Of a DNA stretch of 64,000 nt, positions 9,221 to 17,860 are shown in pieces. The translations under genes and the position numbers were made by a program. Numbering within the stretch: the stretch's first letter is position 1; the number at the start of each line of letters is the position of its first letter. Origin of the DNA: FEN-1350 sp964643355 (GTDB lineage Bacteria > Planctomycetota > Phycisphaerae > Sedimentisphaerales > Anaerohalosphaeraceae); assembly GCA_964643355.1 (NCBI GenBank), contig CAZXPW010000009.1, positions 38,777 to 102,776 of the forward strand, read 5' to 3'. Below the pieces are notes generated by a model that saw only the letters and a list, made by a program, of their open reading frames with translations, was not told the origin of the DNA and did no database searches.

Positions 9221-9405
9221 TTCTGTTTATATAATTATGCTATATAATAGCACGAATAATAAGTTATGAATGTAAAATTGTTATGAAATGTCCTGTTTCT
9301 CCCGCATCGGATACCGCACACTCCCCCGGCCCTTTCTTCCGGGTATCCTGGCCGTGGCGGATGCGAACGGCGGAGCGACGGGGGTTCTCCGCAAACGTGC
9401 AAAGA

Positions 9406-9446
9406 GCCCCCGCGCGTGTCGCAGTGCCTGCCACACGCGCGGGGGC
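9406..9446 (-). terminator. Terminator-like hairpin after the anti-sigma gene
   Basis: A perfect 14-base-pair GC-rich stem (9406-9419 with 9433-9446, loop of 13) lies 70 bases downstream of the 9517-10893 gene. On the minus strand the stem is followed by TCTTTG, a modest T-rich tail. It probably ends the sigma/anti-sigma transcript. Confidence 0.6.
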
Positions 9447-9516
9447 GAATAGCTTTCGTCGGGTTCAACCGGAAGCTTTCGGAAGGCCGTTACCGCGCTC
9501 TCCACGGATCGTCGTT

Positions 9517-10893
9517 TCAGTTGCGAACCTCGATCAGTTCGTCGCCCATAAGCGTGCCGAAGTCGATGGCCTGCGCCTTCACGATGTCGCCCGTCCACGC
9601 GTTGAGGCGTACGATCCAGCTTAGGAACACCTCGCCGTCGGCTTCCATCGCGTCCCGGTCGTCATACGGCGCGAGGGTGATTTTCCACAGCGGCGCGTCC
9701 GGATCGGTGACGTCGTAGAAATAGATCAGGCTCGTGCAGCGCTTCGCCGTTTCCTCGGGCACGCCCAGCTCCGACACCAGCGCGTTTTGAGCCGCTTTGA
9801 CCGCCTCCGCAAGCGTCAGCGAACGCTCGTCCGGCAAACCGTACCGGTGCTCCGCATAATACCTCCATTCGCCGCTCACGCTGTTCGGGTCGGTCTCCAG
9901 CTGCGCTTCGATAGTCGGCCGAATCTCCTCGGTAATCGCCCGCTTATCCTCAAGCGGCCACATCGACACGCTTTGCCCGCTCAGGCCGTGCGCATCCGCG
10001 TAGTCCATGATCATGCCGGAAACCTTCCGCTCAAACGCCCGATCCGTGTCTTCCTCGGCGGCCTTCATTTCGGCCGGAGACATCACGAACGGATTGTCCG
10101 TGCTGGAGAGCACCCGGCCATCGTCGCCCACGGCGCAGGAATAGGTTATCGCGTCGCCGCTGGCGGGACAAAAGAAAACCTCATAGTGAAGCAGCTTTTC
10201 ATCCCTGTCTGAAACATGGGTGCGGTAAACCCAAACGATGTCGCAGCCCGCCATGTCGCTCTCCGAGAAGCCCCAGACGGCCATAACCTCCCTGCGCGCG
10301 ACGGCGATCGCCTCGTCCGGCGTAATCGCATCGTCGCCGGGCATACGATAGAGGTCGTCGTCGCTGCCCATCAGGCCGCTGTCAAGCAGCATCTGCGAAT
10401 ACCATGCCTTCTGTTCCATAGGCCAGCCGTCGAAGGGCCCCAGTTCCTTTTCCAGGATGCTCTCCAGCGAAATGACGTCCGTGCGCCCGTCGATGCCGTA
10501 GCGGTCCACGATCAGCGCGTCCACGCGCGCTTCCCGTTCCCCGTCGCTCATGCCGCCCGCAAGCAGCGCGTCGGCTTCGGTATTATCCATCCCCACGTTG
10601 TATTGCTTCATCAACTTCAGGAGCGTCAGTTTCTCATCCAGCGTCCAGTCGTCGTAATAACCGTGTTCGAACTGGACCTGCGCCACATCCTCGAAATACT
10701 GGTTGGATATCCACGTGTACGCCAGCGCCGTGCCGATCGTCAGCACGAGCACCAGGATCACGATTCCCAGGGTGATTCTATGCCTGCGTTTCACCGTTAA
10801 TGCCTCCATATGGTCCATCGTCAGCCGCATGTGGGCTGCATAGTGCTCGGGCGCAGGCGAAAAAGCGTTTCGCAGTTCGTTCCAGTCGTTCAT
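9517..10893 (-). CDS. Membrane anti-sigma-like protein with large exported domain
   Basis: 458 residues. A short cytoplasmic N-terminus (1-38), one transmembrane helix (about 40-60, ITLGIVILVLVLTIGTALAY), and a long acidic outside region follow. The outside part has PepSY-like stretches (PDEAIAVARREVMAVWGF and SLTLAEAVKAAQNALVSELG). The start codon overlaps the stop of the upstream ECF sigma gene by four bases, the usual arrangement of a sigma factor and its membrane partner. By context it should hold the sigma factor inactive until an envelope signal arrives. No zinc-binding anti-sigma motif is seen, so the role rests on topology and position. Confidence 0.7.
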   Translation of the reverse strand: MNDWNELRNAFSPAPEHYAAHMRLTMDHMEALTVKRRHRITLGIVILVLVLTIGTALAYTWISNQYFEDVAQVQFEHGYYDDWTLDEKLTLLKLMKQYNVGMDNTEADALLAGGMSDGEREARVDALIVDRYGIDGRTDVISLESILEKELGPFDGWPMEQKAWYSQMLLDSGLMGSDDDLYRMPGDDAITPDEAIAVARREVMAVWGFSESDMAGCDIVWVYRTHVSDRDEKLLHYEVFFCPASGDAITYSCAVGDDGRVLSSTDNPFVMSPAEMKAAEEDTDRAFERKVSGMIMDYADAHGLSGQSVSMWPLEDKRAITEEIRPTIEAQLETDPNSVSGEWRYYAEHRYGLPDERSLTLAEAVKAAQNALVSELGVPEETAKRCTSLIYFYDVTDPDAPLWKITLAPYDDRDAMEADGEVFLSWIVRLNAWTGDIVKAQAIDFGTLMGDELIEVRN

Positions 10894-11360
10894 TGCTTTT
10901 CCTCCTCTCCCAGTCTGGCCGTCAGGGCCTGTTTACCCTGATGGATCCGCCACTTGACCGTGCTCTGCGTAAGGCGGAGCATCCCCGCGATTTCCTGAAT
11001 CGTATACCCTTCCACGTGGTGCAGCGTCAGCGGCAGCCGGTACCGTTCGTCGATCCCCTTGAGCGTCTCCCAAAGAGCCTTGTCGGGCGGATCGGGCGCG
11101 GGCAGCGTATCGTTCAGTTCCACCCACGGCCGGACGCGCCGTTTGCGCAGCATCTTTTTACACTCGTTAATGAGGATGCGCACCAGCCACGTTTCGAAGT
11201 ATTGCGGCTGCCTGAGGCTGCCCAGGTTCATCCAGGCCCTCACGAGCGCCTCCTGCGTCGCGTCCTCGCAATCCGCCTCGTTCGTTAGGATGCTCAGCGC
11301 AATGCGATGCAGCCGGTCCGCCTGCGCCATTGCGCGGCGCTCAAATTCATGTCGTTCCAA
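10890..11360 (-). CDS. ECF-type RNA polymerase sigma factor
   Basis: A 156-residue sigma-70 family member with region 2 (ADCEDATQEALVRAWMN, then YFETWLVRILINECKK) and region 4 helix-turn-helix (YTIQEIAGMLRLTQSTVKWR). I chose the TTG at 11360 because AGGAAGGGG lies 7 bases upstream and the length then fits the ECF family. Longer in-frame starts (11414 or 11519) have no ribosome site and would run into a transposase remnant. It is translationally coupled to the membrane anti-sigma-like gene. The regulon is unknown. Confidence 0.85.
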   Translation of the reverse strand: MERHEFERRAMAQADRLHRIALSILTNEADCEDATQEALVRAWMNLGSLRQPQYFETWLVRILINECKKMLRKRRVRPWVELNDTLPAPDPPDKALWETLKGIDERYRLPLTLHHVEGYTIQEIAGMLRLTQSTVKWRIHQGKQALTARLGEEEKQ

Positions 11361-11451
11361 GTCGCCGCCCCTTCCTGTTGTTGCGATCGCATCTATTAGA
11401 GTCTGCTTATTCATCAAACGATAGGATGGACTATTTTCAATCCTTGGGTTG

Positions 11452-11643
11452 TCAACAGTAAGTCGAACAAAAACTATAAGGTGCATGCTTCCTGAATTCG
11501 ACTGGAGAGCGGTACCCAAGGGTGCTGTGCAGCGGGATATGGTTGAACCAGTGAACGTCGTTCGCTAATTCCGATCTCAGCTGCTCAAGCGTGTCGAACC
11601 GTCTGCTTGCAGTGAATTCCGCCTTGATCATTTTTCTTCGCAA
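11452..11643 (-). pseudogene. IS3-family transposase (OrfB) C-terminal remnant
   Basis: The frame encodes the C-terminal end of an IS3/IS150-type integrase-fold transposase: KAEFTASRRFDTLEQLRSEL, then WFNHIPLHSTLGYRSPVEF. The catalytic D and first half are absent, and no inverted repeats are visible, so this is a decayed copy. The arginine normally found in NxxRxHS is replaced by proline here. It lies directly upstream of the ECF sigma gene, whose over-long frame overlaps it. Confidence 0.8.
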
Positions 11644-11871
11644 TGATGAACCGAGGGTATCCCCCCTCTTGACCCTTTTAGCCGAATTCTCGACCGACCG
11701 GATAAGGTGACTCCTCTTCCCTCCGAGAATGTTTTTTCAAACTTTGGGGGAAAGTTATGGTAATTATGGTAAAGTACCGTTCGCGCGATCCCCTGAGGAT
11801 CAAATATCCGATAGAAAGGGACAATAAACAGCCTTTGCGCGGATAAACGTCCGTATGGTGCCCGGCGTCGA

Positions 11872-11901
11872 TTGACAGCTATTTTTCGGGCGAAGTATGA
11901 T
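11872..11901 (+). promoter_or_regulatory. Sigma-A promoter of the YesM/YesN operon
   Basis: TTGACA (11872-11877) and TATGAT (11896-11901) with an 18-base spacer lie 30 bases before the kinase ATG. This is the best promoter match in the surrounding 290 bases, which otherwise contain no gene. Confidence 0.6.
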
Positions 11902-11931
11902 AAGCAAAAAGAGAATGATGGGGCGAAATAA

Positions 11932-13623
11932 ATGAAACTACGAACAAAGCTGATCGTAATCATCATGATTGCCTTTCTCATTACGATGGCGGCGAACCTG
12001 TTTATCTCCCATATTCCCTACGGCGAATACGACGATGCACTGTACCAGAAAACCGTGCAGGTCATCGTCGGCTGCGCGGAAGAAATCGAAAGCCGGCTTT
12101 CTCTGGTGGAAAACCTGACGTACAACATCATTGCCGATCCCTCCGTGCAGCATAACCTGACCGTGCTGTCCGGCAACCAGGAGGTCTCTGCCGAATGGAT
12201 TGCCGCCAGCCGCAACATGGAAAGCCTGGTTAACAGCTATGTCTACGCCAACGCCGATGTGCTCGACATCCTGCTGATGACCGACGGCACCTATTTTCAG
12301 TCCGGCACGCAGTACTGGGATCCGGAGAGCCGCGTGCTGTTTCAGCAGGCAGCAACTGACGTCGGGGCGAAGCCGACGTGGGTCCTTCGCAATGAAAGCG
12401 TCGTGTGCTGCCGTACCATCCGGGAGAGCGCGGACCTCAGCCTGCGTACGCTGGGCGTGGTCGCGCTGAAGGTGAATTTTTCCTCGCTGGTGGGTGGGGT
12501 CATCGCCGGTTATCGGCAGACGAACACGCCCATCTCCATGTCCATCTACGACGGCGACACCTGTATCTATGGCGCGCAGGCCGATTTGCCCGCTGAGGAT
12601 AGCAGCCGTACAGGCTGGTTCGTGACGGGTAACCGGCTGATCGTATCCGACACCTTCGGCGGTCGCGGCTGGCAATATGTGATGGCCGTCCAATACGAAG
12701 ATATCTTTCGGGATATTCGCACTGCCGTGTTGCTTTCCTCACTCATCTCCTGCGCGGTCATGCTGCTGGCAATGGCCGGCTGCGCCCTGAGCACGTCCGA
12801 CCTGCTCAAGCCCATCAACCGCCTGCTGGAAAACTTCGACGCTTTCGGCAAGGGGCGCTACGTCGTCAACGAGCAGCAGGCCGACCGGAAGCGCAAAGAC
12901 GAGATCGGCCTTTTATACCGCCACTTCGACCACATGGTGGCCAGTCACGAGCGCTACGAGCAGGAAGCCAAGGAAAAGCAGAAGCTGCTTCAGGATTCCC
13001 AAATGCGCCAGCTGCGCCAACAGCTGCAGCCGCATTTCCTGTTCAACACTCTCAACATGATTCAGTGGCAGGCGCACGCGCGGGAGCAAAAAGAAATCGC
13101 GACCATTACGGAAGCCCTCGGTAGCATGCTCCGCCGTTCCCTCAAATACAAGGACCTCATTACCGTACAGGAGGATCTGCGTATGGTGGACGATTACCTG
13201 ACCATCCAATCCATGCGCTACACAAGCCGCCTGCAGGTCGAGCGGCAGATCGACCCGCGGGTACTGCCCCTTCGTATTCCCTGCATGACCCTGCAGCCCA
13301 TTGTGGAAAACTCGATTATCCACGGCTTGGAGGAGATGCTGGAGCCTTGCCAAATCCGCATTTACACCGTTGTCGGCGAGTCCACGGCCGAGCTGATCGT
13401 GGAGGACAACGGGCCGGGGATGTCCGCGGATACCGCCAGCGGCCTCATCCAGGGGGAAAACCCAGGCAATGGGATCGGCATTGGGTTAAGCAACATCAGC
13501 AAACGCCTGCGGCTGGTTTATCCGGGCTGCGGGGGGCTGCGGCTGGAGGCGCTCGCGCCCGGCACGCGTGTGATCGTCACGATTCCGCTGGAGAGGAGCG
13601 AACAGCCATGTATAAGCTGCTGA
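11932..13623 (+). CDS. Sensor histidine kinase, YesM family
   Basis: 563 aa. It has a transmembrane helix at about 7-26, an outside sensor region (27-264), a second helix at about 265-287, a HAMP linker, then the His_kinase domain with the phospho-accepting His368 in LQPHFLFNTLN. An ATP-binding domain follows (N box IVENSIIHG, G1 box EDNGPGM). This family senses extracellular carbohydrate or binding-protein state and phosphorylates a YesN-type regulator, here encoded by the next gene with a 16-base overlap. The neighbouring ABC importer and GH4 gene are the probable targets. Confidence 0.93.
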   Translation: MKLRTKLIVIIMIAFLITMAANLFISHIPYGEYDDALYQKTVQVIVGCAEEIESRLSLVENLTYNIIADPSVQHNLTVLSGNQEVSAEWIAASRNMESLVNSYVYANADVLDILLMTDGTYFQSGTQYWDPESRVLFQQAATDVGAKPTWVLRNESVVCCRTIRESADLSLRTLGVVALKVNFSSLVGGVIAGYRQTNTPISMSIYDGDTCIYGAQADLPAEDSSRTGWFVTGNRLIVSDTFGGRGWQYVMAVQYEDIFRDIRTAVLLSSLISCAVMLLAMAGCALSTSDLLKPINRLLENFDAFGKGRYVVNEQQADRKRKDEIGLLYRHFDHMVASHERYEQEAKEKQKLLQDSQMRQLRQQLQPHFLFNTLNMIQWQAHAREQKEIATITEALGSMLRRSLKYKDLITVQEDLRMVDDYLTIQSMRYTSRLQVERQIDPRVLPLRIPCMTLQPIVENSIIHGLEEMLEPCQIRIYTVVGESTAELIVEDNGPGMSADTASGLIQGENPGNGIGIGLSNISKRLRLVYPGCGGLRLEALAPGTRVIVTIPLERSEQPCISC

Positions 13624-14639
13624 TTGTCGACGATGAGGATTTCGTACGCGAGGCTGTGGCCTCCTCCATGGTCTGGCAGCAGGAAAATATCACCCTCGTG
13701 GGCAGCTGCGGGGATGCGCTCAGCGCCCTGGACTGCATGACGGACGAGCGGCCGGATATCCTGCTTACGGACGTCAAGATGCCTGTAATGGACGGCCTGC
13801 AGCTGATTGAGCGGGCCCAGGAGCTGTATGCGCCGCTGTGCTGCATCGTGCTGTCCGGGTTTGAGGAGTTCGCCTTCGCGCGCAGGGCGATGAGCTTGGG
13901 CGTGAAGCATTATCTGCTCAAGCCCTTTTCCGATGTGGAGCTGCTCCGGGCCCTGCGCGCCAGCTGCCGGGAGATCGATAGGCAGCGCCGTGAGGACGTG
14001 CAGGATGCGGACGGCCGCTGCCGCCTGGCCAAGGAGCTCGCACAGGAACTGGCCACCCTGTCCTGCCAGTATGGCGAGCAGCTGGACAGCGGCCTCATCC
14101 GGCAGGCCGAGCAGAAATACGATACCCCCGGCCTGCTCTCGGACGCGCTGGTACGCCTCGTATCCGGCGACAACGGGGCGGCCAGCGCGGAAGAAAAGCT
14201 GTTGTTCGTGGAAAAAGCTTTCGATCCGTCCGTCCCCATATGGGACCACGCCGCCCGGTACCTGCGGCGGCGCGCCGCGTGCGACCATACGGGTTCCTGC
14301 GTGGAACAAATGGAAGCTTACATCCACCGGCATTACCAGTCCTCGGGGCTAACGCTGCAAAGCCTGGCGGAAAACGTGGTGCACATGAACCCGGACTATC
14401 TGGGCAAGCTGTTTTTGCAGCAGACCGGAAAGCGCTTCTGCGAATACCTGCTGGAGGTGCGCATGGAGCACGCGATGCGCATCATCGCCTCGGTGGAGGA
14501 AAGCCGGATTTATGAGGTGGCCGACCAGGTGGGCCTGGGGCACAACCCCAAGTATTTCTCGCACGTGTTCAAAAAGTACACGGGAATGACGCCCAAGGAC
14601 TACCGCGTGAGCGCCACGGATAAAATGTCTAACATTTGA
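13608..14639 (+). CDS. Response regulator, YesN/AraC type
   Basis: 343 aa. The receiver domain (1-120) has the acidic pocket (DDED at 8-11) and phospho-acceptor Asp55 in LLTDVKMP. The C-terminal AraC helix-turn-helix region (about 240-338) ends GLGHNPKYFSHVFKKYTGMTP. The start at 13608 has AGGAG upstream and overlaps the kinase stop; a longer in-frame extension to 13347 would lie inside the kinase gene and is rejected. It probably activates the binding-protein gene that starts 79 bases downstream. Confidence 0.93.
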   Translation: MYKLLIVDDEDFVREAVASSMVWQQENITLVGSCGDALSALDCMTDERPDILLTDVKMPVMDGLQLIERAQELYAPLCCIVLSGFEEFAFARRAMSLGVKHYLLKPFSDVELLRALRASCREIDRQRREDVQDADGRCRLAKELAQELATLSCQYGEQLDSGLIRQAEQKYDTPGLLSDALVRLVSGDNGAASAEEKLLFVEKAFDPSVPIWDHAARYLRRRAACDHTGSCVEQMEAYIHRHYQSSGLTLQSLAENVVHMNPDYLGKLFLQQTGKRFCEYLLEVRMEHAMRIIASVEESRIYEVADQVGLGHNPKYFSHVFKKYTGMTPKDYRVSATDKMSNI

Positions 14640-14718
14640 CCTTTTTTGACGGTTATTGGGGTCGCAGTCGCCCCCGGAATCTGGTACGTTGGTATCAACA
14701 AAAAAGGAGGTACCCTGT

Positions 14719-15987
14719 ATGAAACGTATTTTACTCTGGCTTTTGGCTCTGACCCTGGTACTTTCCCTGTGTACCTGCGCCTTTGGCGAGGCACAGACCT
14801 CCCTGCGTTTTGCCTGGTGGGGCGGGCAGGCGCGCAACGACAGCACCACCGAGGTAATCGAGGCGTTTGCGGCGCTCAACCCCGGCCTGACCACCGAAGT
14901 TGAGTTCGCCGGTTTTGACGATCACTTCTCCAAGCTGGCGACGCAGGCCGCTGCCGACATGCTGCCGGACGTCATCGCCATGGACTACAGCAAGCTCACC
15001 TCTTTCGCGCAAAACGGCCTGCTGGAGCCGCTGGACAGCTACATCGAATCCGGCGTGCTGGACCTGACCAACGTACCCGACAGCGCCATCGCCGGCGGAT
15101 ATGTTGATGATCAGCTCTACGCCGTATGCTCCGGCATCAATGCACCCTGCCTTCTGTACAACAAAACCCTGCTTGACAGCCTGGGGCTTACGTTGAGCGT
15201 GGAGCCGACCTGGGACGAGTTGATCGACATCGCCAAGACCGTCTATGAGCAAACTGGTGTCAAGGCGCAATTCCTGACTGACAGCTACGAGCAGGTTTTT
15301 GAGATGCGGCTGCGTAACATGGGCCTGAGCCTGTACAACGCGGATAATACGGCACTCGGGTTTGACGATCCTCAGCTGCTGGCGGACTGGTGGCAGGTCA
15401 TCGTCGATGCGGAGGAAGGCGGCTATGGCCCTGCCGTAGGTGAGATGACTGGCGCCACGGATTGGGCATCCATCGGCCTGGGCCAGAACTGGATATCTAT
15501 TTCCAATTCCAACGGGTTGGCCGGCGCCGAAACGGAAGCCGGGGGAGATATCGAGCTGGCCATATGTACCTACCCCAATCTGAGCGACGCCGTGCAGCCC
15601 TGCAGCTTCATCAAGCCGTCGCAGTTCTGGTCTGTGACGTCCACCTCCCAAAATAAGGAGCAGGCCGTAGCATTCATAAGCTACTTCACCAATACCGATT
15701 CCGTTTACGATGTGGTCGGTACCGACCGCGGTATGCCCATCAGTTCCGCCGTCCGCGCCTACCTGACCCCCGGCTTCTCCAGCGCCGACCAGCGCGCCGC
15801 AGCCTACCTCGACTATCTGAGCGACGGCCATTCCACGCCGATTGCGCCGCCCTATCCTGCCGTGCACAACGAAGTGATCGAAACGCTCGCCGGTTATACG
15901 GAACAGGTAAACTATGATCTGGTGACCGATCTGACTGCGCACGCACAGGCGTTTATGGACGAGGCCAACGAGATCCTTGCCCGCTAA
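14719..15987 (+). CDS. Sugar ABC transporter solute-binding protein (family 1)
   Basis: 422 aa with a signal peptide (about 1-24). The cysteines in SLCTC might serve as a lipid anchor but the lipobox is imperfect. The mature part begins SLRFAWWGGQARNDSTTEVI, typical of family 1 sugar binders, with PDVIAMDYSKLTSFA in the early domain. AAAGGAGG precedes the ATG at 14719; the longer frame from 14656 lacks a ribosome site. The next features are a strong hairpin and two permeases. The sugar is not identifiable; a GH4 enzyme in the operon suggests an alpha-linked di- or oligosaccharide. Confidence 0.9.
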   Translation: MKRILLWLLALTLVLSLCTCAFGEAQTSLRFAWWGGQARNDSTTEVIEAFAALNPGLTTEVEFAGFDDHFSKLATQAAADMLPDVIAMDYSKLTSFAQNGLLEPLDSYIESGVLDLTNVPDSAIAGGYVDDQLYAVCSGINAPCLLYNKTLLDSLGLTLSVEPTWDELIDIAKTVYEQTGVKAQFLTDSYEQVFEMRLRNMGLSLYNADNTALGFDDPQLLADWWQVIVDAEEGGYGPAVGEMTGATDWASIGLGQNWISISNSNGLAGAETEAGGDIELAICTYPNLSDAVQPCSFIKPSQFWSVTSTSQNKEQAVAFISYFTNTDSVYDVVGTDRGMPISSAVRAYLTPGFSSADQRAAAYLDYLSDGHSTPIAPPYPAVHNEVIETLAGYTEQVNYDLVTDLTAHAQAFMDEANEILAR

Positions 15988-16009
15988 ACCAGTATAACTC
16001 GCCTTCGGC

Positions 16010-16050
16010 GAAGAGAGCGGCCGCGGAGGTTATTCTCGGCCGCTCTCTTC
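16010..16050 (+). terminator. Intra-operon hairpin after binding-protein gene
   Basis: A perfect 14-base-pair stem (16010-16023 with 16037-16050, loop of 13) starts 22 bases after the binding-protein stop and lies before the permease genes. It is followed by CTTTG, a poor T-run, so it may be a partial terminator or an RNA stabiliser that makes the binding protein more abundant than the permeases. Confidence 0.6.
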
Positions 16051-16081
16051 CTTTGAAGCAACAAGGCAGGAGCAATGAAAA

Positions 16082-16972
16082 ATGTCGTTGAAAAGCAAAA
16101 CGGCTCGTGATAACGCCTGGGGCTATTTCTTTATCCTTCCTTTCGTGATCGGCTTTCTTTTTCTGAAGTTACTTCCCTTCGTAAGCTCGCTTTATCTGTC
16201 CTTTACGCAGTATAACGTACTTTCGCCGGGTAAGTGGATCGGTTTTGAGAATTATGTGTCCATGTTCACGAAAGACAAGCTGTTCTGGCAATCGCTGTGG
16301 ATTACGTTCAAATACTCGGTGATTCTCGTTCCGTTGAAGCTGTTTATGGCGCTCATGGTCGCGCTGGCGCTGACCCGGAACGTTCGCATGGTTTCGTTTT
16401 TCCGAAGCGCCCTGTACATTCCTTCTCTGATGGGCGGCACGGTGGCTGTAGCCCTGCTGTGGAAACAGCTTTTTGCTGTGGACGGGGCGCTCAACCAACT
16501 GCTGAAGCTGCTGGGCGTCGGTACGGCCGTCAAATGGTTGTACGATCCTTCCATCGCGCTGTACGTGCTGATTGCGCAAAGTGTATGGCAGTTCGGCAGC
16601 TCCATGCTGATTTTTCTCTCCGCACTCAAAGGCATGCCGCAGCAGTATACGGACGCCGCCGTGGTGGACGGGGCGGGTGCGTTTCGCCGCTTTGTGAGCA
16701 TTACGCTGCCGTTGCTATCCTCGGTGATCTTTTTTAATCTGGTCAACCAGTTTATTGGCGCGATGCAGACTTTCACATCCAGCTATCTCATCACGAACGG
16801 CGGCCCGCTTAACAGCACGCTAACGTATGGGTTGCACTTGTACAACAAGGCGTTTATCAACGGTCAGATGGGTTACGGCTCCGCCATGGCCTGGTTTATG
16901 CTGCTGATCATCGGGCTGCTAACCGCGTTGATCTTCCGTTCTTCTTCCAGCTGGGTCTATTACGAATCGTAA
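16082..16972 (+). CDS. Sugar ABC transporter permease (MalF/UgpA-like)
   Basis: 296 aa, about six membrane segments. The EAA loop is QYTDAAVVDGAGAFRRFVSI, and the N-terminal motif YFFILPFVIGFLFLKLLPFV is typical of this permease class. AGGAG lies about 10 bases before the ATG at 16082. It is followed after 12 bases by the second permease. With the upstream binding protein and a remotely encoded ATPase it should form an importer. Confidence 0.9.
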   Translation: MSLKSKTARDNAWGYFFILPFVIGFLFLKLLPFVSSLYLSFTQYNVLSPGKWIGFENYVSMFTKDKLFWQSLWITFKYSVILVPLKLFMALMVALALTRNVRMVSFFRSALYIPSLMGGTVAVALLWKQLFAVDGALNQLLKLLGVGTAVKWLYDPSIALYVLIAQSVWQFGSSMLIFLSALKGMPQQYTDAAVVDGAGAFRRFVSITLPLLSSVIFFNLVNQFIGAMQTFTSSYLITNGGPLNSTLTYGLHLYNKAFINGQMGYGSAMAWFMLLIIGLLTALIFRSSSSWVYYES

Positions 16973-16984
16973 AAGAGGATGGCC

Positions 16985-17839
16985 ATGATAAGACGATCGT
17001 TTTCCCACCGTCGACGGTTCCGCGCAGCGGCATACGTCCTGCTGATGACGCTTTTCAGTTTCGTCATGCTCTATCCGCTGCTGTGGATGTTCTTTTCCTC
17101 CTTCAAACCCGCCGGCGATATTCTGGTGACGGCAAACGAGCTGTTTCCACGCACCTGGACACTGGAGCACTACCAAACGGGCTGGCAGGGATTCGCCCAT
17201 CTGTCCTTCGAGGTGTTTTTCCAAAACTCCCTCTATATCGCCATCGCCAGCACGATCGGCACCGTGCTTTCCTCTGCCTTCGTCGCTTTCGGATTTGCGC
17301 GCATCCGGTTCGCCGGACGCAAGCTATGGTTTACGCTGATGATCCTGACGATGATGCTGCCCGGGCAAATCCTGATGATCCCGAGTTTCGTGATCTTTAA
17401 AGTCATCGGATGGGTGAGCACCTATAAGCCCTTAATCATTCCCGCCTATTTTGGTAGCGCCTTCTTCATTTTTCTCGTGATGCAGTTTATGCGCAGTATT
17501 CCAACGGCAATGGAGGAGTCGGCTACGGTAGACGGCTGCGGATGGCTTGGCATCTTCTTTTACATCATGCTGCCGATGATCGTTCCCGCGCTGGCCACCG
17601 TAGGCGTATTGAGTTTCATCGGTTCATGGGACGATTATATGGGAGCGCTTTTGTACCTGAATAAACCCTCCATGTATCCCGTTTCCTTCGCATTGAAATT
17701 GTTCAGCGACGAAACCACCTTCGACTACGGCGCGACCTTCGCCATGTCGGTGCTTTCGCTGATTCCGATATTGATCCTATTCGTTGCTTTTCAGAAAAAT
17801 CTTGTGGAAGGGATCAGCTTTCAGGGGTTGAAAGGCTGA
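16985..17839 (+). CDS. Sugar ABC transporter permease (MalG/UgpE-like)
   Basis: 284 aa from the ATG at 16985, which has AGAGG six bases upstream; the ATG at 16979 touches the ribosome site. It has about six membrane helices, the EAA loop AMEESATVDGCGWLGIF, and the usual C-terminus ending SFQGLKG. It pairs with the preceding permease. Confidence 0.9.
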   Translation: MIRRSFSHRRRFRAAAYVLLMTLFSFVMLYPLLWMFFSSFKPAGDILVTANELFPRTWTLEHYQTGWQGFAHLSFEVFFQNSLYIAIASTIGTVLSSAFVAFGFARIRFAGRKLWFTLMILTMMLPGQILMIPSFVIFKVIGWVSTYKPLIIPAYFGSAFFIFLVMQFMRSIPTAMEESATVDGCGWLGIFFYIMLPMIVPALATVGVLSFIGSWDDYMGALLYLNKPSMYPVSFALKLFSDETTFDYGATFAMSVLSLIPILILFVAFQKNLVEGISFQGLKG

Positions 17840-17860
17840 TCCCGGAAAGGCAGAACCTAT

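Noticed and set aside
11628..11981. 117-residue minus-strand frame upstream of the YesM gene
   Set aside because: It overlaps a clear plus-strand promoter and the start of the histidine kinase; the sequence is not protein-like.
13347..13607. N-terminal extension of the YesN-like regulator
   Set aside because: The extension lies inside the kinase gene and has no receiver features; the ATG at 13608 starts directly with the receiver domain.
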